This document shows, in pieces, positions 29,573 through 39,403 of a stretch of 64,000 nt of DNA. Under the pieces are notes generated by a model, which did no database searches, had not been told where the DNA came from, and saw nothing but the letters and a program-made list of their open reading frames with translations. Each line of letters opens with the position of its first letter. Within the stretch, counting starts at the first letter, position 1. Where the stretch lies: assembly GCF_013816785.1 (NCBI RefSeq), contig NZ_JACDDV010000002.1, forward strand, positions 1 to 64,000. The letters are read 5' to 3'. This DNA comes from Sphingomonas sp. Lineage in GTDB: Bacteria > Pseudomonadota > Alphaproteobacteria > Sphingomonadales > Sphingomonadaceae. Made by a program: the position numbers and the translations under genes.

Positions 29573-29710
29573 ATGACGAATATTTCTGACAATTCGGGCC
29601 GCAAGCCCTGGTCCACGCCGCGTCTCAAGTCGATCAAAGCGGGTTCTGCCGAGTCCAAAAAGGGCAGTGGCATTGCTGATGGCGGGGCGGGCGGCAACAA
29701 CAAGTCGTAA
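29573..29710 (+). CDS. Candidate RiPP (lasso-like) precursor peptide, 45 aa
   Basis: ATG at 29573 with GGAGG at 29562-29566; MTNISDNSGRKPWSTPRLKSIKAGSAESKKGSGIADGGAGGNNKS; WxxPxL resembles the YxxPxL leader motif; lies between kinase and cyclase; not in supplied ORF list. Confidence 0.8.
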   Translation: MTNISDNSGRKPWSTPRLKSIKAGSAESKKGSGIADGGAGGNNKS

Positions 29711-29736
29711 CCTGTTCGGGACTTTCCCGCTAAGTC

Positions 29737-31644
29737 GTGTCAGCGATCGCTGGATTTGTCCGTCGGAAGACCGATACCAATCCCGAATTGGCATGTCGTG
29801 ACATGCTCGCGGCGTTGTCCGCGTTCGGTTCGGACGGTCGCGTCATTGCCCACGCCGATCGTGCTGCGTTTGGCCGCAATCTTTTCAAAACACTTCCTGA
29901 AGACGATTTCGACGCACAGCCGACGCTTTGGCCACAGGGCCGTCTGTTTGTAGCCGATGCCCGAATTGACAACCGAGCGGATGTCGCACGATCGCTCCGG
30001 ATCGCCGCGGCCGATGCAGCCATTCTATCCGATGGAGCATTGCTGGCAGCGTCTTGGCGCCGATGGAAATTTGACGCGGTCGAGCGGGTTTTGGGCGACT
30101 ATGCGTTTGCAACTTGGGACGGCGAGCGCGAGTGCCTTACGCTGGTTCGCAGTCCATTTTCGCTGAAGCCCTTATTCTTCTGCTCGGAGCCACGATTTGC
30201 GGCATTCGCCTCGATGCCCGCCGGGCTTTTTGCGCTCCGGGAATTTTCGAAGAAAATTAACATCCATTATGCGGCCGGAGTTGCCGCGCTTTATTCATAT
30301 CTCGGCTCCGCCACCATCTTCGAGGGGGTCGAAATGGTGCGGCATGGTCATGCCGTGGAATTGGCCCGAGATGCGACGCGAAGCTTTCCAATCTGGACTC
30401 TAGAGCGGAAGATGTCGCCGATCCGGCGCGCTGAAGAAGCCGGTGAAGCGCTGCGTGCCGAGTTTGATCGGGCAACGCGGTGCAGCCTTCGTCGTCACAA
30501 GGGGTCGGTTGCATCGCAGTTGAGTTCAGGGCGCGACAGCAGCGCCGTTACCGCGAGCGCGGCCATCGCGATGAAAGACGGTCGGGAGCTTCTGACCGCG
30601 CTAACCGGCGCACCGCGCGAGGGCTTTTCGGCCGCCGATCCGCCCGAAATGTTGTCCGACGAAAGCGGCATGGCTTCGAAGATGGCTGCAATCCACCCCA
30701 ATTTGCGCCACGTCATCTGCCGGCCTTCTTCCGGCTCGATAATTCCGACGATGGAGGCGATCAATGCGGTCCATCACGGCCCCCTTCTCAATCCCTCCAA
30801 CCTGCCATGGTGGGCCGCGATTAACGATGCGGCATCGACCCAGGGCAATTCGGTTCTCCTGCATGGGACGACCGGTAATTTTACGATCAGCGCTGGGGGA
30901 CCCGATCATATAGGTGACTTCCTGCACGAGGAGGGGCCGCTGGCGTGGGCGCAAGTCCTCACCACGATCGGCGGCGGGCCGCCTTCCCGCTGGATCGGTG
31001 CATTGAGCCAAATCGTCGGGCCCTTCCTGTCGCGCTCGGCGTACGACCTCATTCTCAAAGCCAGCGGCCGCTCGTCGGACGATGTCTGCCGCGTCCTTGT
31101 CCTGCGAGAGCCCTACCGCACCCGGGCCGAGGCGCTCCTTCGAGAAAAATTCGGTGATGCGCGTCCTCCGCTAAGCGCCTTTGAGTATCGCCGTGACATG
31201 CTGATGTTGCGCGACAATCCGGAAAAGATGTCGCTGGGCAAGTGGGGTCTCGACCCGCGCGATCCGACGTCGGATCGAGCGGTGGTGGAGCTCTGCTTTT
31301 CATTTCGTGCGAGGCATCTGTTTTCGTCCGGCGCCGGGCGCCCGGCGTTCGACGCGGCATTCGGCAACCGTATCCCGCGTGAGAGCCTTTGCTCCACCAG
31401 GCGTGGGTATCAAGGTGCCGACTGGTTCGAGCATTTTCCACTGCGGCAAGTCGCAGCTGCATTTATGACCTATGGGAAGAACGAGTTAGTTCGCGAGCTG
31501 TTGGACTATCGGTATATCGAAGCGCTGCTCGATGCCTGGCCGGCCGACGGCTGGGATCGCCGCGAGCGCTTGCTGACTTATCGGAACAGCCTGATCGGCG
31601 CGCTCGCGCTGGCCAGTTTCATAGATTTTCATTTTCCCGATTAG
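29737..31644 (+). CDS. Asparagine synthetase-like lasso cyclase (C protein type), no Cys2 nucleophile
   Basis: N-terminus MSAIAGFV (no MC), SSGRDSSAVTASAAIAM ATP-PPase motif; GTG start. Confidence 0.88.
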   Translation: MSAIAGFVRRKTDTNPELACRDMLAALSAFGSDGRVIAHADRAAFGRNLFKTLPEDDFDAQPTLWPQGRLFVADARIDNRADVARSLRIAAADAAILSDGALLAASWRRWKFDAVERVLGDYAFATWDGERECLTLVRSPFSLKPLFFCSEPRFAAFASMPAGLFALREFSKKINIHYAAGVAALYSYLGSATIFEGVEMVRHGHAVELARDATRSFPIWTLERKMSPIRRAEEAGEALRAEFDRATRCSLRRHKGSVASQLSSGRDSSAVTASAAIAMKDGRELLTALTGAPREGFSAADPPEMLSDESGMASKMAAIHPNLRHVICRPSSGSIIPTMEAINAVHHGPLLNPSNLPWWAAINDAASTQGNSVLLHGTTGNFTISAGGPDHIGDFLHEEGPLAWAQVLTTIGGGPPSRWIGALSQIVGPFLSRSAYDLILKASGRSSDDVCRVLVLREPYRTRAEALLREKFGDARPPLSAFEYRRDMLMLRDNPEKMSLGKWGLDPRDPTSDRAVVELCFSFRARHLFSSGAGRPAFDAAFGNRIPRESLCSTRRGYQGADWFEHFPLRQVAAAFMTYGKNELVRELLDYRYIEALLDAWPADGWDRRERLLTYRNSLIGALALASFIDFHFPD

Positions 31645-31916
31645 GAACTCACTGAATCGACGAGCCCCTCGTCGACCAACTGCGCGAGAAGTTTTTCGAC
31701 CTCAGTCCGGCAAGCCGCGGGCTCTACGTCATAAATTTCGGTCAAACGATCGCATATTCTCTCAAGGTCGGTCGGCTCGCTCAGCAAATCCCATACGTCG
31801 CGCGTGACATTTTCCATTCCAAAGCACTGACCGCGCTTTAGGTGGAGCGCGACGATATCATCGCCGACCCGAGTGAAGAGAGCGTCGCTCGATCGACTGA
31901 AGGTAAATTTTGTCAT
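31641..31916 (-). CDS. PqqD-family peptide chaperone (B1/RRE type)
   Basis: MTKFTFSRSSDALFTRVGDDIVALHLKRGQCFGMENVTRDVWDLLSEPTDLERICDRLTEIYDVEPAACRTEVEKLLAQLVDEGLV; start ATG at 31916, shorter than the listed ORF. Confidence 0.9.
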   Translation of the reverse strand: MTKFTFSRSSDALFTRVGDDIVALHLKRGQCFGMENVTRDVWDLLSEPTDLERICDRLTEIYDVEPAACRTEVEKLLAQLVDEGLVDSVSS

Positions 31917-32422
31917 GGTGTCTCCGCACTGGCGCCTTGGTCGTGAGAGGGGTGGGCAGGCTTTCGGAAAAACTTGTCGAAATAATGCCTCACGGCAGCC
32001 CATTGCAATTTTCGATTCATTAGAGCCAGATCGCGCTCGGACTGCTCGCTCTCGCCGGGGGCGTCTGCCCGTGCCCGCGCGACAAGTTGCTTCGCGACGG
32101 CAACGTGGTGGAGCGCGCCCTCGAGCGCAATATTGCCGGCTTCTAGATTCTGCAGCAAAACGCATTTGTAACGGGAGCATACGCGTGGCCGGTCGGGATA
32201 GACGGTGCATTGGCTGCCCGAAAGGCGAGGGCAGGGCAGCTCGAACCTGAGTTCGCCGTCGGATCGGACCGTCAAACCCAGCCTTTCGGCGACTGGCACT
32301 TCGTCGGAATCGAGCACGGCGGCACCGTGAAGGTCGCCGGCGCAACAAATGCCGCAGCTCGTGCACAGAAGGGTGGCGTCCCTCTGGTTTGGCGCAGGGT
32401 CGAGCGAAGGTAACGTTTCCAT
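31913..32422 (-). CDS. YkgJ-type cysteine-cluster (Zn/Fe-binding) family protein
   Basis: LLCTSCGICCAGDLHGAAV ... CPRLSGSQCTVYPDRPRVCSRYKC. Confidence 0.8.
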   Translation of the reverse strand: METLPSLDPAPNQRDATLLCTSCGICCAGDLHGAAVLDSDEVPVAERLGLTVRSDGELRFELPCPRLSGSQCTVYPDRPRVCSRYKCVLLQNLEAGNIALEGALHHVAVAKQLVARARADAPGESEQSERDLALMNRKLQWAAVRHYFDKFFRKPAHPSHDQGASAETP

Positions 32423-32543
32423 CGTTCGCGAACTAGCGCGTGAAATGCGAAAGCCAAAGTATCAACCGAATGCTGGACGCTGTTCATCTCAACACCTAGG
32501 ACCGCACGGTGCCGGCTCGGGCACGCTGCCTCGGGGAAGCGTC

Positions 32544-33590
32544 TTGGTCGTTTACTGGTTGCTTTTCGCCTATTTTGCCCTGGGTGCGGTGCTCACGACC
32601 AACCGTGAGCGCGATCAAGACCAGACGCCGCTTTTTTTCTTTTTCGGCATGCTGTTGATCTTGCTGGCAATCGGACTGCGCTACGAGGTCGGCGCGGATT
32701 GGCAAACATACGAGTTCCTGTTTTCCTTCGCTCGTTACGCCAGCCTAGGCGAGATGATGGAGTTCGGCGATCCCGGCTATCAGTTCGTCAACTGGCTGGT
32801 GAGGCAGATTGGGCTCGAGGTTTGGCTGGTCAATCTGATTTGTGCCGGCTTTTTCACTTGGGGGTTGACCCGCCTCGCGCGTGCACAGGCCAACCCATGG
32901 CTCGCGGTGCTGGTCGCCATTCCCTATTTGGTCGTGGTGGTTGCGATGGGCTATTCGCGCCAGGCTGCGGCGATCGGGGTGTTGATGGCCGGACTTGCCG
33001 CGGTGCAGCAGGGGGCGTCGACGCTTCGCTTTCTCGCCTATGTTGCTGTGGCCACGCTGTTTCACCGCACAGCCCTGGTCACGATTCCGCTGGTGATCTT
33101 TGCCGGCAATCGCACTGGATTTCTTAACCTGGTCGCCGGAGTTGCGGGTTCGTTTGTCCTTTACGACCTGTTTCTGTCCGATTCAGTAGACGTCTACGTC
33201 AGAAACTATGTGGAAGCGGAATATACCTCCCAGGGCGCGGCTGTCCGAGTTGCAATGAGCGTCATTCCCGCCTTCTTGTTCTTCACGCTGCGGCGGGCAT
33301 TCGATTTCAACCTGCACGCGGACCGCTTGTGGCGCAATTTCAGCCTTGCCGCGTTTGGTATACTGATCCTGCTGTTCACCTTGGCCTCCTCGACCGCTGT
33401 CGACCGTCTCGCTTTGTACCTCATTCCGCTTCAGGTCGCCGTTCTGCCGCGAACGGTTCGCCTTTTTCGCGGGCAGGAAATCGGCACTTTCCTGGTTCTC
33501 GCTTATTCCTTCGCGGTGCTTTTCGTCTGGCTGAACTTCGCCGACCACTCAAAATATTGGCTGCCCTACCGAATTTATCCGATATTCTGA
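32544..33590 (+). CDS. EpsG-family polysaccharide polymerase-like membrane protein
   Basis: [18 protein letters not shown] ... [11 protein letters not shown] ... multi-TM; start likely TTG 32544, listed ORF start is upstream. Confidence 0.85.
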   Translation: MVVYWLLFAYFALGAVLTTNRERDQDQTPLFFFFGMLLILLAIGLRYEVGADWQTYEFLFSFARYASLGEMMEFGDPGYQFVNWLVRQIGLEVWLVNLICAGFFTWGLTRLARAQANPWLAVLVAIPYLVVVVAMGYSRQAAAIGVLMAGLAAVQQGASTLRFLAYVAVATLFHRTALVTIPLVIFAGNRTGFLNLVAGVAGSFVLYDLFLSDSVDVYVRNYVEAEYTSQGAAVRVAMSVIPAFLFFTLRRAFDFNLHADRLWRNFSLAAFGILILLFTLASSTAVDRLALYLIPLQVAVLPRTVRLFRGQEIGTFLVLAYSFAVLFVWLNFADHSKYWLPYRIYPIF

Positions 33591-33697
33591 TTCTGATCGG
33601 CCATGTTGAGGGTTGCCGTGTTCCCCGGCAGGCGACTACAGCCAGAAGGTGTCCTCCCAGAGGGATTGGCCCGTCCGCGTCGAGATGGAGTGGCGAA

Positions 33698-34579
33698 GTG
33701 AAGGGAATCATCCTCGCCGGCGGAAGCGGGAGCCGTCTATATCCGGCGACGCTAGCCGTCTCCAAGCAGATGCTCCCGATCTTCGATAAGCCGATGATCT
33801 ACTATCCACTCGGCGTGTTGATGCTGGCCGGCATTCGCGATATCCTGATCATTTCCACTCCGGTTGACCTGCCTCGCTTCGAGGCCCTGCTTGGTGACGG
33901 CAGCGAGTTTGGCATCACGCTAAGGTATGCCGAGCAGGCCGCGCCCAATGGGCTGGCCGAAGCGTTTCTGATTGGCCGAGAGTTCATAGGGGAAAGTTCG
34001 GTAGCCCTCATCCTCGGCGACAATATCTTCTATGGAGCCGGGCTCGGCGAAATGGTCAGGCACGGCGCCGCCCAGGTCCTCGGCGCAACCGTGTTCGCCT
34101 ATGCCGTCGATGATCCTGAGCGTTATGGCGTGGTAACATTTGACCCCGCAACCGGTCTTGCCGTGACGATCGAGGAGAAACCGGAGAAGCCGACGTCCCG
34201 CTGGGCGGTCACCGGGCTCTATTTCTACGATAATCAAGTTGTTGAGATTGCCGCGAGCCTGTCGCCATCGACACGCGGCGAGCTGGAGATCAGCGACGTC
34301 AATCGCGCATATCTGGAACGAGGGCAGTTGCAGGTGACCCGATTGGGACGTGGCTATGCCTGGCTGGACACCGGAACGCATGACAGTTTGCACGAAGCGT
34401 CGTCATTCGTCCGCACAATAGAGCATCGCCAGGGGTTGAAGATCATGTGCCTGGAAGAAATCGCACTCGACCTTGGCTATTTGAAGCCGGAGCATCTACG
34501 CGACCGCGCCGACAGACTGGGTAATACGCAGTATGCCGCCTATCTTCGGCGCCGGGCCCAAGAGGCCGCCGATGGTTGA
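33698..34579 (+). CDS. rfbA: Glucose-1-phosphate thymidylyltransferase
   Basis: [40 protein letters not shown] start 33698. Confidence 0.96.
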   Translation: MKGIILAGGSGSRLYPATLAVSKQMLPIFDKPMIYYPLGVLMLAGIRDILIISTPVDLPRFEALLGDGSEFGITLRYAEQAAPNGLAEAFLIGREFIGESSVALILGDNIFYGAGLGEMVRHGAAQVLGATVFAYAVDDPERYGVVTFDPATGLAVTIEEKPEKPTSRWAVTGLYFYDNQVVEIAASLSPSTRGELEISDVNRAYLERGQLQVTRLGRGYAWLDTGTHDSLHEASSFVRTIEHRQGLKIMCLEEIALDLGYLKPEHLRDRADRLGNTQYAAYLRRRAQEAADG

Positions 34580-35132
34580 TGTGCGCCCCCTCGACCTGCC
34601 TGGTCTGGTGGAGCTACGGCCCCGGCGTTTCTCCGATGACCGTGGCTTCTTCTCGGAAACCTGGAATCAGGCGAGTTGGCAAGATGCGGGCATCAACGTA
34701 GATTTTGTCCAGGACAATTACAGCTTGTCATCCGAGCGTGGCGTACTTCGCGGCCTCCATTACCAAGCGCCGCCCGCCGCGCAGGACAAGCTGGTGCGCG
34801 TCTCGCGCGGCGCGGTGTTCGATGTCGCGGTCGATATCCGGCACGGTTCGCCGACATTTGGACGATGGACGGGCCTGATCCTGTCCGCGGCCGAGTGGAA
34901 TCAGCTGTTCGTGCCCAAGGGATTTGCTCACGGTTTTGTCACGATCGAGCCGGGCAGCGAGGTTCAGTATAAGGTCTCCGCGGCTTACAGTCCGGAGTAC
35001 GACCGCGCGATCCGGTTTGACGATCCCATCATTGCGGTCGAATGGCCGATTGAAGCGGGTGCCTTGCTTCTTTCGGACAAGGATTCGGCCGCTCCGCTAC
35101 TGGCCGACCGCAACACCGGCTTCACCTATTGA
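34572..35132 (+). CDS. rfbC: dTDP-4-dehydrorhamnose 3,5-epimerase
   Basis: [40 protein letters not shown]. Confidence 0.96.
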   Translation: MVDVRPLDLPGLVELRPRRFSDDRGFFSETWNQASWQDAGINVDFVQDNYSLSSERGVLRGLHYQAPPAAQDKLVRVSRGAVFDVAVDIRHGSPTFGRWTGLILSAAEWNQLFVPKGFAHGFVTIEPGSEVQYKVSAAYSPEYDRAIRFDDPIIAVEWPIEAGALLLSDKDSAAPLLADRNTGFTY

Positions 35133-36208
35133 TGGACACTGGATCGGGCCTGCAGCGAACTCTCGTCACCGGCGGCGCCGGCTTCATCGGTAGCGCGGTG
35201 GTGCGCCTGCTCGTCGGCAAAGGCTATCATGTCGTCAATCTGGACAAGCTTACCTATTCGGGCAGCCTGACGTGCGTCGCCGGCGTTGCCGATGCGACGA
35301 ACTACCGCTTCGTCGAGGCCGACATTTGTGATCAGCCGGCGCTCGCGCGAATCCTCGCGGAAGAGCGGATCGAGGCAATTATGCATCTCGCCGCCGAAAG
35401 CCATGTCGACCGGTCGATCGACGGTCCCGGCGTGTTCATCGAAACCAATATCGTCGGCACTTTTCGGCTTCTGAACGCCGCGCTCGACCATTGGCGCGGG
35501 CTCGACGAAAAAGCGCGGGCGCGCTTCCGGTTCCACCACGTTTCGACCGATGAGGTATTCGGGGACCTGCCGCTCGATCAAGGGGTGTTCACCGAGGAAA
35601 CACCTTACGCGCCGTCGTCGCCCTACAGCGCGTCAAAGGCGGCGTCGGATCATCTCGTTCGGGCGTGGCACGAGACCTACGGACTGCCGGTCGTGCTTTC
35701 GAATTGCTCGAACAATTACGGGCCTTTTCATTTTCCCGAAAAACTCGTTCCGCTAATTATCCTGAATGCGCTCGAGGGCCGCGAATTGCCCGTCTATGGC
35801 AAGGGCGAAAATGTCCGTGACTGGCTGTTTGTCGAAGACCATGCTCGGGCGCTTGAGATGGTTTTGACTAAGGGAATCGTCGGTCAGAGTTACAATGTCG
35901 GCGGGCGAGCCGAGCGGTCCAACCTTGCTGTCGTCGAAGCCGTTTGCGATCTGCTCGACCAGCGCCGGCCACGCCCGGATCTGACCGCCTATCGAACGCT
36001 CATTCGGTTCGTAGCAGACCGTCCCGGGCATGACCGTCGGTACGCGATCGACCCCTCGAAGATCGAGCGCGATCTTGGTTGGCGCGCGCAGGAGAGTTTC
36101 GAAAGCGGGATGACCCGAACCGTCGACTGGTATCTCGCCAACGAGGATTGGTGGCGGCCGATCCGGGAGCAGCGCTACGCGGGAGAACGGCTGGGCATGG
36201 GTCGATGA
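35129..36208 (+). CDS. rfbB: dTDP-glucose 4,6-dehydratase
   Basis: [68 protein letters not shown]. Confidence 0.96.
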   Translation: MMDTGSGLQRTLVTGGAGFIGSAVVRLLVGKGYHVVNLDKLTYSGSLTCVAGVADATNYRFVEADICDQPALARILAEERIEAIMHLAAESHVDRSIDGPGVFIETNIVGTFRLLNAALDHWRGLDEKARARFRFHHVSTDEVFGDLPLDQGVFTEETPYAPSSPYSASKAASDHLVRAWHETYGLPVVLSNCSNNYGPFHFPEKLVPLIILNALEGRELPVYGKGENVRDWLFVEDHARALEMVLTKGIVGQSYNVGGRAERSNLAVVEAVCDLLDQRRPRPDLTAYRTLIRFVADRPGHDRRYAIDPSKIERDLGWRAQESFESGMTRTVDWYLANEDWWRPIREQRYAGERLGMGR

Positions 36209-37092
36209 GGATATTGGTGACCGGGAAGCATGGGCAACTGGTCCGAAGTCTGCTCGAAACGCCGTCAGCGCGCGAGGCGGTTGAGTGGCTGGTCACCGGA
36301 CGCCCGGAGGTTGACCTGCAATGTCCGGGCTCGCTCGCCCGGGCGATCCGCGACCAGGCACCCGACTTAGTGATCAATGCCGCTGCCTTCACCGTGGTCG
36401 ACCAAGCCGAGGAAGACGAGGCGGCCACCATGCGGGTCAATGCCGACGCTGCCGGCGAGGCGGCTTCGGCGGCTCGCGATCATGCCATCCCGATCATCCA
36501 GGTTTCGACCGATTACGTCTTCGACGGCCGTGCCGCGGCCGCCTATAGGGAGGACATGGCGACCAGCCCGCTCGGTGTCTATGGCCGCTCCAAGCTGGCC
36601 GGGGAGGAGCAGGTCCGCGCGGCCAATCCGGACCACCTCATCGTCCGCACCGCGTGGCTCTACAGTCCGTTTGGAAACAATTTCGTCAAGACGATCATGC
36701 GCGCCGCCGGGCAGCGCGATGTCTTGACCGTGGTCGACGATCAGCTGGGTAGCCCCACATCCACTCTGGACCTTGCCGCCGGCCTGATGAGCGCGATCAA
36801 CGGTTTGGCGAAGGGTAACCGCACGGGGCTAGGCGAGACCTATCACCTTGCGGGCTCGGGCCGCACAACCTGGTGCGGCCTTGCAACTGAAGTCATGGCT
36901 AACTGCCGGCGGCTGGGGCTTGATCATGTCGACGTCCTGCCGATCGCCACAGCCGACTGGCCGACCCGCGCGCCCCGACCCCACAACAGCGAACTCGACA
37001 GCGGCAAATTCGCGGATGCTTTCGGCTTCACCATGCCTGACTGGAGACATTCGGTGCGAAACGTCGTCGAACGGCTCGCCGCCGATCGATGA
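36205..37092 (+). CDS. rfbD: dTDP-4-dehydrorhamnose reductase
   Basis: [70 protein letters not shown]. Confidence 0.95.
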   Translation: MRILVTGKHGQLVRSLLETPSAREAVEWLVTGRPEVDLQCPGSLARAIRDQAPDLVINAAAFTVVDQAEEDEAATMRVNADAAGEAASAARDHAIPIIQVSTDYVFDGRAAAAYREDMATSPLGVYGRSKLAGEEQVRAANPDHLIVRTAWLYSPFGNNFVKTIMRAAGQRDVLTVVDDQLGSPTSTLDLAAGLMSAINGLAKGNRTGLGETYHLAGSGRTTWCGLATEVMANCRRLGLDHVDVLPIATADWPTRAPRPHNSELDSGKFADAFGFTMPDWRHSVRNVVERLAADR

Positions 37093-38285
37093 CGCCCGGC
37101 ATCCTCTACATCAGCTACGACGGCATGCTCGAGCCGCTCGGGCAGTCGCAGGTGCTGGCGTATCTGGAGAAACTGGCGCCGGGGAGACGGATCCACTTGA
37201 TCAGCTTTGAAAAGGCTGGGGACTGGCGGGACGAGTCCAAGCGGAACAAGGTGCGACAACGAGTGGTCGCCGCTGGAATCACTTGGCACCCTTTGCGCTA
37301 TCACAAAAGCCCATCGGCGCCCGCGACTGCCTATGACGTAGCGCGCGGAACGACTGTCGCGCTCTCGCTTGCGATTCGGCATCGGCTATCGATCGTTCAT
37401 GCCCGGAGCTATGTTCCGGCGTTAATGGCGTTGGCCGTTAAGCGAGCTACCAGTGCGCGCTTTCTGTTCGACATGCGCGGGCTTTGGGCGGATGAGAGGG
37501 TGGACGGCGGTCTCTGGCCGGCGGGCGGAAGATTATACAGAACGGCCAAGGCTCTCGAGCGCCGGTTCCTGTTGGCCGCCGACCATGTCGTGGCACTGAC
37601 GAATGCCTCGGCCGCCGAGATTCGTCGCTTTTCCTATCTCGCCAATCGGGCGCTCGGGATGTCGGTCATTCCTACCTGTGCCGATCTCGACAAGTTCAAG
37701 ATCCAAGGTGCAATGCCCCGATCGCCGTTCACGCTCGGCTATGTCGGGTCGGTCGGCACCTGGTATCTTCTTGATGAAATGCTGAGCAGCTTTCGTTTTG
37801 TCGCTGCCGAATTGCCGGATGCGCGCCTTCTCATCGTGAATCGCAACGAACACGGCCTTATCCGCGAGCGAATCGCCGCGGCGGGGATCAATTTCGCTTC
37901 GGTTGAGCTCGTGGCGGCGGACCATTTCGACATTCCAACGCAGATCGCGCGAATGACCGCCGCCATGGCAATCATCAAGCCAAGCTATTCCAAGATTGCC
38001 AGCGCGCCGACCAAATTGGCCGAATATTTGGGATGCGGCGTGCCCTGCCTCGGCAATGTCGGGGTTGGGGATATGAAAGAAATACTCGAAGGGGAGAGAG
38101 TTGGCGTCGCGCTATGCGGCCTTGCCGACGACGAGCTCAAGGAAGGCGCGCGGAGCTTAATTGCGCTGTCGCGCGAGCCTGACATTAGTCACCGTTGTCG
38201 CTCGACCGCACTAAAGCTCTTCTCACTCGAAACCGGCGTAGGGGCGTATCAGTCCATTTATGACGCACTGGGAATTCGGCAGTGA
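37089..38285 (+). CDS. Glycosyltransferase (GT4-like)
   Basis: GILYISYDGMLEPLGQSQVLAYLEKLA, KLAEYLGCGVPCLGN. Confidence 0.85.
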   Translation: MTPGILYISYDGMLEPLGQSQVLAYLEKLAPGRRIHLISFEKAGDWRDESKRNKVRQRVVAAGITWHPLRYHKSPSAPATAYDVARGTTVALSLAIRHRLSIVHARSYVPALMALAVKRATSARFLFDMRGLWADERVDGGLWPAGGRLYRTAKALERRFLLAADHVVALTNASAAEIRRFSYLANRALGMSVIPTCADLDKFKIQGAMPRSPFTLGYVGSVGTWYLLDEMLSSFRFVAAELPDARLLIVNRNEHGLIRERIAAAGINFASVELVAADHFDIPTQIARMTAAMAIIKPSYSKIASAPTKLAEYLGCGVPCLGNVGVGDMKEILEGERVGVALCGLADDELKEGARSLIALSREPDISHRCRSTALKLFSLETGVGAYQSIYDALGIRQ

Positions 38286-39403
38286 GTGCGACGCACGATA
38301 GGCGAAAGAAAATGCTGGTCGTTTGTCCATTTCCATTCGGCGTCGCGGCGGGACAGCGCCTCAAGTTCGAGCAATATTATTGCGACTGGCGCGCGGCGGG
38401 GTGGGACGTCGCTATTGCGCCGTACATGGACATGGCACTGTGGAACGTTCTTTACGAGCGTGGCCATTTCGCCGCCAAGTTGTGGGGCGTTTTAAGGGGA
38501 TATTTGCGGCGAATCGGCGATCTGGCGCGGCTTGGCCGCTTCGATTTGGTCTATTGCCACATGTCGATGACGCCGCTCGGGACCTCGCTGTTCGAGCGTT
38601 TGCTCCGCGCTCGATCACACCGCCTCCTGTTCGACGTCGAGGATAATGTTATCCTCGATGGGGCCCGTGCGGTTAACGACCATCCCAATCCTTTGCTGCG
38701 TTACCTCCGCGGCACCGGGAAAGCGCGGTACCTGATCCGAACCGCGGACCATGTCGTAAGCAGTTCGCCCGCTCTCAATGAGCGCTGCCTCGCGATCAAC
38801 CAGCGGCGGAAGTGCAGCTACGTCTCTTCTTCGGTCGATACCGATCGGTTCGTGCCCGCCAATTCCTATTCAAACGAGCGTCCAATCGTCATCGGCTGGA
38901 CGGGGACTTTTAGCAGCCGGGTCTATCTCGACTTGCTGCGTCCCGTGTTCCGGGCGCTCGCTCGCCGTCGCGACTTTCGCCTGCGGGTGATCGGCAACTT
39001 CGATTACGACTTGCCCGGAGTCGACCTGGAGGTGATCCGCTGGACCGCCGAACGGGAGGTCGAGGATTTGCAGGGGATCGACATCGGCGTCTACCCGTTG
39101 ACGATCGACGAATGGGTGACCGGGAAGAGCGGATTGAAGGCGATCCAGTATATGGCGTTCGGCCTACCATGCGTAGCGACCGATGTTGGGACTACTCCGG
39201 ACATCATCCGCCACGGAGAAAACGGCCTGCTGGTGCGGACAGAGGAGGAATGGATGGCCGCGCTGGAACAGTTGATTGATCAGCCCGGCCTTCGTCGACG
39301 GCTGGGCGAACAGGCGCGGGCCGACGCGGTTGCGCGTTATTCCATCAAGGCCGTCGCCGCCGACTATCGCCGGGCGCTGGCGAGTGCCATGGAAGCCGAA
39401 TGA
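38282..39403 (+). CDS. Glycosyltransferase (GT4-like)
   Basis: IGWTGTFSSRVYLDLL, GKSGLKAIQYMAFGLPCVATDVGTTPDIIRHGENGLLV. Confidence 0.87.
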   Translation: MSATHDRRKKMLVVCPFPFGVAAGQRLKFEQYYCDWRAAGWDVAIAPYMDMALWNVLYERGHFAAKLWGVLRGYLRRIGDLARLGRFDLVYCHMSMTPLGTSLFERLLRARSHRLLFDVEDNVILDGARAVNDHPNPLLRYLRGTGKARYLIRTADHVVSSSPALNERCLAINQRRKCSYVSSSVDTDRFVPANSYSNERPIVIGWTGTFSSRVYLDLLRPVFRALARRRDFRLRVIGNFDYDLPGVDLEVIRWTAEREVEDLQGIDIGVYPLTIDEWVTGKSGLKAIQYMAFGLPCVATDVGTTPDIIRHGENGLLVRTEEEWMAALEQLIDQPGLRRRLGEQARADAVARYSIKAVAADYRRALASAMEAE

